NCBI RefSeq assembly: GCF_002775205.1
Contig: NC_036444.1
Location: 4,878,501 to 4,942,500, forward strand
Source: Xiphophorus maculatus
Lineage: Eukaryota > Chordata > Actinopteri > Cyprinodontiformes > Poeciliidae
DNA length: 64,000 bases
Direction of reading: 5' to 3'
Shown: positions 47,656 to 59,600 of the stretch, piece after piece
Layout of the letters: each line of letters opens with the position of its first letter
Numbering within the stretch: the stretch's first letter is position 1
Position numbers and translations under genes: made by a program
The notes under the pieces: generated by a model
What the model was told of the DNA's origin: nothing
The model's input: the letters and a program-made list of their open reading frames with translations, nothing else
The model's database searches: none

Positions 47656-50600
47656 ATGAGTGTGGATGAAGATTCCCGCTGGCTGGAGTGGGTAACCAAA
47701 CAGTTTGAGACCATCGCTGGAGACGACAAAGAAATTGACATCGACGAGTTTAAAACTGCACTCAAAGTCAAAGAGGTAAGAAACAGCCAAAAATCTTATA
47801 ACAAAACCTGATTTTACCACAAGGCAAAAAGACAAGGTGGTCTTCTACTACCTGATAAGGCAATCAGGGTTTAGATGCACAAAAAAAACAGAAAATACAA
47901 CATTTAGATTCACTATTTGTTTCTTTCCCTGTAAAAATTAATTGTATAAGTTGTTTGGCATTGAAATGCAGAAGCTGCTATTTTGAATCTTGCTAACTTC
48001 TTGTTCTTTTTCCATAGAAATATTTGGTTTCCATATATTAAAATTTAAAGCTGAACCCGGAATAGTTTCTGCACCTTTTGGCTACGACAGAAACCTACGT
48101 AGCTCAACTATGCTTCTCAGAAAAAGTAACATTTAAAGTTTAATCTTCTGTAACGTTGTTGGATAAATACTTGGTTAAACATGCTTATTGTTTAACACAA
48201 TCACTGGTTTAATTAAGGTTAAAAGGGGCAGTATTATGTGAAATCAATGTTTTTTTAGCTTTACATCATGTTATAATGTCATCAAAAACATGCATGGAGT
48301 GTTATTTGATTCTTTCAAGCATGTTTGAGAAATCCTTTAATCTCCATGGCAACCATTCAGCTGTCCAAAACACCTGGTCGAACCTAGCCCCGCCTTTGAG
48401 GCGCAGCTCCTCCTCAGAGCTTCAGCTTTCAAGTTTCTTTCTGCCTCACAGAGCAGCCCTCCCCCACTCAGCTCCTTCAGACTAGCCAGCAGCAATTAGC
48501 AAGCACATGGCGGAAGAGTGTGTCAGCTGAGCCCATTATACGAGATACTTTCAGTGCAACGCCTGTAAAAACATTGTGAAAGGGTTAATAGAGGAGCCAT
48601 GTGGTGATGACTTCCTGAAGGCAGAGTTTCAGAAAGAGCAGGAGTTTTTAAAGAAACAGTGGTCCGATTTCTAGGCATTAAATTACAAAGTCAAATTTCT
48701 TTTAAGTCGTATTTGATGTGTGCAGATATCAAATAATACTATGTGGCCATGTATAAAATGGCCACATAGTATTATTTTATAGATGTACTATAAAATACAT
48801 AATACTGCATCTTTAATGATTTTTTTTTCTAACTTTCTCACAGAAAGTTTGATGTTTGATCAGATGCTTCAGATTCTGATCCAGAGAAATATTCAGAAAC
48901 ATTCCAGTTCAGACTATGTTTGTCACAGTTTGATCTCCACATGTACGGCTTACACATCAAAGCGTAGATATTTCCGTTGACTGCAGGGAGAACAACCAAA
49001 ATCAAGGTGCTGTTGAAGGTTTTTCATGTTCACGCTGCTTTATGATTGTTTCCAGGAAGTCTTGTGTTTTTAGTCTGTTCTGATTATATTTTGCTTGTTT
49101 CCAGTCTTTCTTTGCCGAGCGTTTCTTTGCTCTGTTCGACTCGGATGGCAGCGGATCCATCAGTCTAGACGAGCTGCTCAAAGCTCTGAACCTCCTCATC
49201 CACGGCGACGAGACCGACAAGCTGCGCTTTCTGTTCCAGGTCTACGACGTCGACGGTGTGTTCGCACTATGACCGTAAACAGTGGAGGCAGGGCAGAGCT
49301 GTACGACGGCGTATTAATGCCTTTGTAGATATTAATAAAGGAGGTGCAAATTTTGGCCAAACATTTTTTATATTTATCTGAGAAATTTTCTAGAATATGA
49401 AAATTTCTGATTATGAAAAGCTGAAAATAGCCAACTTTTGAAAATCAAAAATGCCCATGCTTTTCCACAACATTTCTGAGAAATATTAAAATTTCAGATT
49501 TTTTTCTCACCAATTTTCTTTTTTTTTTTTTCTTCGAAGAGTTTTTGCGGCGCTAGTAGCTCTTTTTTTTGCGACAGTAGGCAGACAGGAAAGAGGGCAC
49601 GGAGAGGGGGGAGGACATGCGGCAAAGGTCGCCGGGACCGGGAGTCGAACCCGCGACATCCGCGTCAAGTACTAAGTCCTCCAAACGTGGAGCATGCTAA
49701 CCCCCTGGTTTCTTTTTAATCTCAAAAATGTCTTTATTTTTTCTTAAAATTTCTAAGATTTAAATTTTATTCTGGTAAATTTTCAACTTCCAGAGCTCAG
49801 TAATTTACCTGTTTTTTCAAAAAAAATTATAAGATTAATCTTAAAATTTAAAAAAAAATTTTGCTAATATTTCTACTTTTCAAAATCAGAAATTTACTAT
49901 TTTCTTCTAGAAAAATTTTGAGATTAATCTCAACTTCTGATTTTTTTTTTTTTATCCCAAATTGTCAACTTTCAGAACTCAGAAACTCAGGACTGATTTT
50001 ATGTTTGCAATTTTTTTTTAGCTTTTCAGGCTCAGAAAAGTCCTTATTTTTCAAGAAAATTTCTAATAAAATAAATCTCAAAATGTAATTGTTTTTCTTG
50101 CAAATTGTTAACTTTTGGAGTTCATAAATTCCTTTTTTTTTCAGAAAATTTCTCAGTTTCTTGGCAGAAATGTAAAATGTTGTTTGTTTCGTGCTAACAG
50201 GCAGCGGTTCGATCGACCCAGACGAACTGAGAACGGTTCTGAAGTCGTGTCTGCAGGAGAGCGCCATCTCTCTGCCAGAAGAGAAACTGGACGACCTGAC
50301 GCTGGTTCTGTTCGAGTCCGCCGACAAAGACAGCAGCGGCTCCATCACCTTTGAAGAACTGAAAGCTGAGCTGGAGAACTTTCCAGAGGTGATGGAGAAT
50401 CTGACCATCAGGTGAGCGCATAGTTATCTGCTCTGTGATGTCAGAAAGACGGGTTTTAACAGCTGTCGCCCACAGCGCCGCTAACTGGCTGAAACCGCCA
50501 GATCAGGAGCAGAAGAAGCCTCAGACGCCCCGGTACCTGACCCGGGCCTACTGGCAGAACAACAGCCGGAAGCTCCTGTTCCTGTGCAGCTACGTTCTGC

Positions 50601-53600
50601 TCAACCTGATGCTGTTTGTCGCCGCCATGTTGTACCACCGCAAAGGCGGCGGCTGGTTCATGCTGGCCAAGGGCTGCGGCCAGTGTCTGAACTTCAACTG
50701 CACGTTCGTGATGGTACGGCGGAAATATCGTCACCAGTTAGCGCCTTTTCTACTTAAATACAACAAAAATCCAACATTATTTCTGCTAAGGCTGGTAGGG
50801 TAGGTCAATAGCTGAAATGATTGTTTCCGACTGCAGAAAATGGAAAATAGAAGAGGATTAGAGCCACTAAAAAAAATAATTAAATTCTGATTGTAACTGA
50901 ATTTTGACCTTTATAGAATTCTTCAGCATTCTGACTTTTAGTCTCAGAATTCTGAATTTTTCCTCAGAATTCCGAGGATTTTTTTTTTCAGAATTCTGAC
51001 TCTTCTTCTCAGAACTATTTTTTCCTGAGTTCTAACATTTCTTATTAGAATTCTGACTTTTTAAATCAGAATTCTGTTTGGTTTTTGTTTTCAAAATTCT
51101 GATATTTTACCTCAGAATTCTAACTATTCCCCTGAGACGTTTGACTTTTTTTTTCTCAAAATTCTGAATTTTTTCCACAGAATTAACTTTTTTTTTCTAA
51201 AAATTGTGACTTTTCCTTTCATAATTCTGACTTTTAGTCTCAGAATTATGACTTTACGCCCAAAATGCTTATTCTGTGTCCATATATATCAAAATTCCAA
51301 ATAAATAACCAAACATTCTTAATTGTGTCAGATATGTTGCTTGTATATGAAAAATATTCACATAATCTTTTCTTCCTTGTTACAGGATTTGTAAAGCTGC
51401 ACTTTATCCACACTGAAACCCCATCTCAGATTTACTTGGTATATTTTACGACTAGATTTGTCTGATGGAGCATAAACAGTTTTTATCTGGAGAAAAGTCA
51501 GGATTCTGTGATTAAAGTCAGATTTTTTTCAGTGCCCTTAATCTCCTTTCTTAGAAAAAGAGATTTGTTTTTCTTCACCTGATCATCAGGGGTCTGGAAC
51601 CTGTGGCTCCATTGCCTCCAGTGGCTCTTTGGACATTCCACAATGGTTCCTAATAACATGGCTGAAATACTGAAGAACCAACTAATGTTTTTTAATATCA
51701 AAATGTATATTTTACTGGTATCTAATAGAACAGTTCCATTGAATTTCTACAAAACACACACATCTAGGTTTACGTTTAGTGAGCCTCCAGCTCATCTGAA
51801 TCAGTTTTCCTATCTAGTGTCTGCGTGTTTTCAGGTGTTGATGCTGCGACGCTGTCTGACGTGGCTCCGGGCCACCTGGGTCGTCAGAGTCCTTCCTCTG
51901 GACCAGAACATCCTGCTGCATCAGATCGTCGGCTATGCCATCCTCTTCTTCACACTAGTGCACACAGCGGCACACATCATCAACTTTGGTACTCAGCATA
52001 AACATGACCTGCTAATCAATAATGAGTTTTTTCAGGCTGTCTTCGCATCCTTAAGATGTTGTAAAAAGTCTAAAATCTATGTATCTAAATTAAGGCTTTA
52101 GATGTTTTAAGTTGATTTCTTAAAAAAGTAAGTTGCCTTTTAATATGTTAATGACCTATCTTAAATTTTGTCTTGACATGACAATTTAATTCTGTATTCT
52201 GTATGTATTTTTTTCTGTGAGTTAGGACGAAATATTAGGGCCAAATTAAGGAAATAAAAAGAACAAAATTACAAGAATAAAGTGATAAGAGAACAAAGTC
52301 AAAATAATACAAGAATAAAGTAGTAATAATAAGAGTCGTAAAAACACGAGAATAGTCATAGATTGGAAACAAGGTTGTAGTATTACGAGAATAAAGTCGT
52401 AATTTTGCGACTTTATTCTCTACATGACTTTATTCTCGTATGACGATATTCTTGTAATAGGACTTTATTCTCATAATATTATGACAATATTTTTTATTTT
52501 CTTACTTTATTCTCATTATTTTATTATTTATGTATTTTAAAGTTTGAGTGGCATTCAGACATATTCATTGCGTTTTTATGTAGTTATGAATAATTTTGTG
52601 AGTTGAGGCGACCGTTAACTGACTGCTAGCATACACTTGCTAACTAGCTAGATGGCTAGCTTCTTAGCTTATTTGCTTCTTAGCTTATTTGCGTTTATCA
52701 CGAGCAAGTTCAAATTTATCGTCAGTTTGCTGGACAACGTTCGTACGTTTCAGTTGAGATATAGATCTCAAATTCTACTCATAATTGTCTTTAAACGTTT
52801 TAAAATTTTAAATTTGAGTTTGTGAAACCTGAAGAAACCCTGTTTTTACAAAAAGCTAATTACACCTGTTGTTCTGACGCCTTGTATCTCAGCCCGTAAG
52901 TCACAAAGCGGGGGGTTCAGTCTGTGGGAGTACCTGCTAACCACCAGGCCGGGGATCGGCTGGGTGAAGGGGACGTCGTCGCTGACCGGGGTCATCCTAC
53001 AGCTGCTGATCTGCCTCATGGTGTTCTGCTCCAGCACATTCGTCCGTCGCAGCGGACACTTCGAGGTCTGAATCTGTAGAAACTTAGCCTGGCCTTTGAA
53101 TTCCTATTTCGCTCGATTAAAATCTCGCTTCACAGACAGCTGGGACTTTCTCCCGTTTACAAGGATTCCCTCCAGTACAGTTTTTTTATACTGAGCCAAT
53201 CAGCAAATGTAAGAAAAGAATTGTGGCACATAACGTTGATTTTTTTAGTCTGTTTGTAGTTTTTGCAAGTTTTAGCCGTTAACTTTGTGATTGTCATACT
53301 TCCAAATATTGGATTAACATTAACAGCCATCTTGTTCCACCAGTGGAGGATGGTTGCTTATATGCAATTTCTGGTAAGCTTCATGGCATCCAACTGGCAC
53401 TTTACACTCATCATGGTCAAAAATTAGCGATTGGGTAATAAGGGTGGGCGATGAGGACTTGAAGTTTTATCAGGACACTTTGTGGTAATATTGTGCTAAA
53501 CTAAGGGTGCACTGATTGCAGTTTTCTGGCCGATGATCAATTACGATCTTTAAAAAGCCTCACCTGCCGATTCTGATTTTGGCCAATACCATTTTTTTTT

Positions 53601-56600
53601 GTCTCAAATGTTGTTAAATATAGTAAAAACAGTTGCTGAGTGGGCTGACTATTGTTAACTGCAAACATGACTGGTGGGTCCGTCTGTCAGTCTCACAGAG
53701 AGCAGAAGAGGACAGAGATTGATTTTTAGACCTTTGCTAAGTTAGATAAGATTGGGGGATGAGATCAGTTTCACATGTCAGTATGGCCGATCACCAATCT
53801 CCCAAAATAAAGGAAATCAGCAAAGATAAATCGGTGCACCCCTATTATAAACAATAAAATATTCTCATTAATTGTAGTACCCTTCATCTGAACCATAGTC
53901 ACACAGATTAATGTGATTTGTATCACTGAACTGCACACAGTCATGGCACTGAGTCATATTTTCGAATTTATTGATACATCTTTTTTGAACAAACAAGGGA
54001 GAAAAATAGTAAAAATAACAATACAGAGAATACGGACAGTTTTGGGGATTTAACTGGAATTTATTGTGATAAATCAAAATATTATAAGAAATTTATCAAG
54101 ATAAATAATAGACAATAATTTTTTCCTGTAAATGCCCACCCCTATTGGGTAACATTTAAAACTTCAACAGATTGTAGGAAGCAATCGTTTCTTAACAGCT
54201 CAGAAAAACTATTTTGCTTCATAACTCTTTCAACAGCTGATCGCCACCTGTTGTGTCTCTTCCAGGTGTTCTATTGGACTCACCTGTCCTACATCTGGGT
54301 CTGGATCCTCCTCATCATTCATTGTGCAAACTTCTGGAAGTGGTTTGTGGTTCCAGGCTTCGTCTTCCTGCTGGAGAAGATCGTGGGAATCGCCGTGTCT
54401 CGTATCGGAGGCCTTTACATCGTAGAAGTCAACCTGCTGCCGTCCAAGGTGCACAAAACAAATGTCCTCTCCAATGGTGTCCTGAAGTGATTGCAGGCCA
54501 CAAAAATAAGATTTTCTATTTTAAAACCCTGAAATTTGTGAATTTATTTTTAGAATCTGCACATGCAATATTGAAGTATACTAAATACAGCAGTCAGTTT
54601 TTAGGTGTGCTCTTCCTCTTATTAACATTTTTCCCCATTCCTTTTTCCCTTTTTCTTTTTTCTGTTTTTTTAGACATTTTTCTTTCACTTTTTCAGTTTT
54701 TCCTTTCTATTTTTTCCTTTATTTTCTTTTTTCCCTTTTTATCTGTTTTCTTCCTGTTTTTTTAAAGGCACAAACTGATTTGATATGTTCTGATATGTTT
54801 GGTTGATTTTAAATACATAGTAAATTTCCAGTATCAAGTCTGCTCTCTGTTCCTGAATTAACCAGGTGACTCACCTGGTGATCAGGCGTCCCCAGTTCTT
54901 CCAGTTTAAACCTGGAGATTACATCTACATCAACATCCCAGTGATTGCCAAGTATGAGTGGCACCCGTTCACCATCAGCAGCGCCCCTGAGCAGCCAGGT
55001 GTGGACAGACATTCACCCCCTTTCTCATTAAAATTCACCTGAATCCTTTCAGGAAGTACAAACTTTTCTGAAGTGTAAATTCTCAGTAGGTTGCATTCAC
55101 AGTTTTGAAATTTGTTTGGATTTTGTCACCAAACACGTCAAATAAATGTACAGTTTTGTCATTCAGAAAGCATAATAATATGAATTGTCTGTTCATGACC
55201 TCTGACCTGCAGATACCATGTGGTTACATGTGCGCTCCATGGGCCAGTGGACCAACCGGCTGTACGAATACTTCAGACAGCCGGAGAGCCAGGCGGTTTG
55301 TCCCAAGCGGCTGGCCACCAGTCTGAGGAAGCGGCGCCAGGTGAAGAGGCAGCAGGTAGGAACATCCTGACGCTCTGTAGCTGGTTCCAGTTGTACCCAG
55401 AACTGGGAAATTCCAACTTCCCAGCTGGGAAAAAATTAGGGCAATTATACAAGTGTACATCTTTGAAAAGCAGAAGTAGTGCCTTCTGCACAACCAACAT
55501 GAATGCAGGAAGTGGTTTCTGGATGATAAGTCAACAACAAAACACCTGTCTTTTCCAGCAGCCATTGTACGGCACATACAGCAGCAAATCCAGCTGACCA
55601 AAGGAGCTGGAGCTCACTGGGTTGCTAGGTGACGGGTGGAACTCTGCTGGGTTTGCTGGGTAACGGACAGTGCCAGCTGATTTGTGACATTATGGAGATC
55701 TTTGAAACAAGTAAACAACAGTTAGATGTTTTTTTTAATTGCTGTGCTGTTTTTAGAAGCAATTGAGACCAAATTGTTGTTATTCTACAATAGCTCCTTA
55801 ATTAAATGAGTTATAACAATATTTACTTTCCTTTTTGGATAATAAAGTATTTTTAAATTTTATTTGAACTAAACTGGACAATAACTGAAACGCAGTACTT
55901 ATCACTGACATCTGTGCTCCTCAGAAGGGCCAGATGTTCCTTTCCTCTGAGTCACAGAAAGCCGTGGCTTCGAACCAGGATGACACCATCGAGCTGACGA
56001 TGTTCCGGCAGAACGGGTTGCAGTCCGGATCGGCTTCAGACCCAGAGACTCTGGTGGAGTTTCCTCTGGAGGAGCCTGGGCTGACGGAGAGAGGAGAGAC
56101 CCCACCTCTCAGAGAGGTCAGAGCTGCTGACTGGCTGGATAACAGTACTGGTTCTGAGACAGATCCAAAGGAAAGGAGACGTTATGCTGGAGGATTCTAC
56201 CTCTAACACCCAAAATTACACACTGAAACACTGCAGCCTTTTAAAATGGTTCCTCGTTTAAAAGCATCCCTCTGTCAGAAAATAAGCTGAGTGCAGCATC
56301 CCTGTTCAGAGAAGATCTCAGATCCGAGCCGCTAAAGAAACACACCGATAGTTCAGATTAAAAACTGATTAAAATCTGAAGTTTAAATGCCAACAAGTGA
56401 AAAAATATATTTGGTTTATTTGTTTCAACTGACATCCATCCATCATCATCCTACAAACATGTTTTCATTACAGCATAATAATCTGTGGGGAATCTGTACA
56501 GTGAATTGTTTTGCTGCAGCGTAAACTGTAAAACAGAATCTTCTCTAGTTTATTTAAAGACATTTTAACTCTCGGGTCTGATCCTCTGCTCCTTGTTTTA

Positions 56601-59600
56601 CCTGCAGGTTTCTGCCAAGTCTGGTGAGAATCACCGATTCTGCAACATAAAGGTACCAATCTGATAACTCTGATAAATCTCTGGCTTGTTACCAACCTCT
56701 GCACTGTTCATGTTGATTCAAAGTGTGAAGATGGTTGTAAACCTACAGAAAATATTCCTCCCTATCTCTGTTTTATGATGTTTCTTTTTGGTGTTTGGAT
56801 GGTTTACATTGTTATGCCAAACTGTTGCAGCTCATTTAAATTCTATTTCATTACAACCAGAGATTTCAATGTGTTTTATTAGTATTTTATATGATTCAGC
56901 AACACAAACGGCTGAATAACTGTGCAGTGTTAATAAGATACAGTGATGTTGGAACATCTCAAAAAGTGTATCTGTCAGGGCAGATGACTCTGAGTAGAGA
57001 TGCATCAATACGATATTCATGTCTGTATCGATCTTGATATTGAGAAAAATTCTAGATCAAGTATCAGTGACAATGTTCCTGATCTATAAGGGCAGATCTG
57101 TTCAGTCTAATTCTATGCTTTGTGTTCTGAGTAATGCCATGCTTTATTTATTTATTTTACCTTACATTTAAAATTTGTTATTACACTTTCTGAACCATTT
57201 GAAGGAAGATTTGTTGCAGTTTAATTTTATATGTTTGACCACGGTGAACAATATTGTTTTTTGTCAGTATTAGTTTCATTATTTATTTTACATTGGCTAT
57301 TCTACTCATAATTGCACTGACTGAACATATTAAGGTTGTTTATACATGTTTGGCCAAGCTTGTGAAGCTGTTGGTGTATTTAAGAGTTATGAAATAAATT
57401 GATAATTTGGTGCATTTATGTCTGTTTAAAAAAATAAGCATTTCAAGTCAACTCAGTGATGTATCGGCCGATAAAAAACCTCAGATATCGGTGTCAGATA
57501 TGAAGAAAGTGTATTGGTGCATCCTGAGTTCTGAGTGTGTTTGTTTTATGTGTCAGTGTTACGTAGACGGGCCGTACGGGACTCCGACCCGGCAGATCTT
57601 CGCCTCGGAACACGCTGTGCTAATCGGAGCAGGAATAGGAATCACACCTTTCGCCTCCATCCTGCAAAGCATCATGTACCGGTGAGAAAACCCTCCAACG
57701 CTCCGCCTGTTCCTAGTCCTCTGGTTTTACTGGTTATACTGGTGGAGAGCACACGGAGCTACTGATTAGACCATTTTACCATCCAGCTATCCATCCTCTC
57801 TCTTCTTCTTCCACTCAATCTGAAGTCTTTACTCGCCTCCACTTTTCCATTACATCTCTTTCAACCTGACCTCTAAAGCTGCTCAAAGATCTGCTTGATG
57901 AAGTTCATCATCTCCTACAATAAACATCTGAATCCAGATTCAGAGTGGAGTTATCACATTTCCTCTTGGCAGGTCTTCCTGTCTGCTCTGATGTTGATGA
58001 GAGCCACCTGTCTCTAACCCGGTTGTTGTTCTACCTCAGGTACCGCATGAGGAAGCACACCTATCCCAACTGTAGCTCCTCAGGGTGTGAAAACGTTAAA
58101 GACAGCGACATGAGGCTGCGTAAAGTAAGAACACGTCGCCTGCAGTCTGTCCTGAGACATTAACATGTCCTATCTGATGGAGCGGACGTGTTTCCGTCTG
58201 TTTCCACTCTGCAGGTCGACTTCATCTGGATCAATAGAGACCAGAAGTCCTTCGAATGGTTCGTTAGTTTGCTGACTAAGCTGGAGATGGAGCAGGCCGA
58301 CGGGGAGCCAGAAGGTCAGAGTAAATACCTGCAGCTGGTCACAAAAAGATGAGCTGATTGAGAACTAAATTGCAGGGCTGAAGAAAGAATGGATCCAGAT
58401 GTTATCATGTTATGAAAACAATTAAAACACTTACAATTAATTGTCAATTAAAGATCTAATAAATTAAAGTTAGTTTCAATCCATTGACTAAAACATGTCC
58501 ACGTCTATTAGTCTTGTAGTTTGGCTGCCATTGCAGCAGAGGGTGTCGATGGTCATCCTTAAGTTCAGCCGTTGGGAACAAATATGGCGGCCATACCAGA
58601 ACGTAAAAGAGAGATGGTCCAAATAGAGTCCAGTTTGGGATGAAAAATGTACTTTATGTAATTCTGTTTAGAAATATAAACATTCAAGAAGGTCCTTGAA
58701 TGTTTATTTCGGCTGAATGAGCGCTATTTGTCACCTTAATAGTGCTCATTTGGCCGAGTTGCAACGCGCGTCAACTTCTCAACCAAAAACTACTGACATG
58801 TTCCAAAGATTAGAATATGTTGATAGAAAAACGGAGTAGATGATGGAGAAAAATTGTAACATGATGGAAAGACACGATGCCAATAATCAAGGATTTAGCA
58901 TTCCTTCAAGGCCAACCACAGTTCTGTATGAATATTTCTGTTAATTGGGGAATTAAGTGTTTCATATATTTTATTCTTTTCATTTTTTTATTTTTCTATT
59001 CAGCAATATAACAGGTTCCTGTTTTGCTATATTTTATAAATATGCCTAAGTTTATTAATGTGAGAAAATCACAGTTTTCTGTTTATTCAGTCAGTGTTAA
59101 TATAGCTGACAAAAAAATATGTTAAAATGTAATGTTTTTTTTAAAATTCAGCATATTTTTTAAAAAATAGCCTTTTATGTTGTGGAAAGACAATTATCCC
59201 TCTTAACACAACGTAAACTCAAGTTTCTAAGAGAATAGCAGCTTATTGATTAATCGTTAGTGATAAGATCTAGCTTTAGATAAACTTATTAACTGATACC
59301 TTGCATCCTTATCTACACCATATTTCAAAATAAATCTGAAATAAATGATGATAATTTGTTTTAATTGTGTTATATTGGTCTAATGTCACACCATAAAACA
59401 GTTACATCACAGCAGCAGCTCAGGTTTCATTGACAAATAAATGTCCATATTGCTGGGTTTCAGACACGTGACCCGGGTGACCCGGATGACGCACGAAATT
59501 CAGATGGAGGGCCGTAAGTGAATTTCTCTGGTTCAAAACAAAGCTAAATTGATCACAACAGTACCCTAATGTCCTAAATAGGCTGGAACCGACAAGGCAT

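Noticed and set aside
42714..47775. N-terminal extension of NOX5 from the CpG-rich exon
   Set aside because: The exon leaves phase 1, whereas the acceptor at 47645 needs phase 2 to enter the NOX5 frame; the join gives an immediate TAA.
52390..52440. A structured RNA from the ACGAGAATAAAGTCGTAAT palindrome
   Set aside because: It belongs to a widespread AT-rich fish repeat; palindromy follows from the repeat unit.
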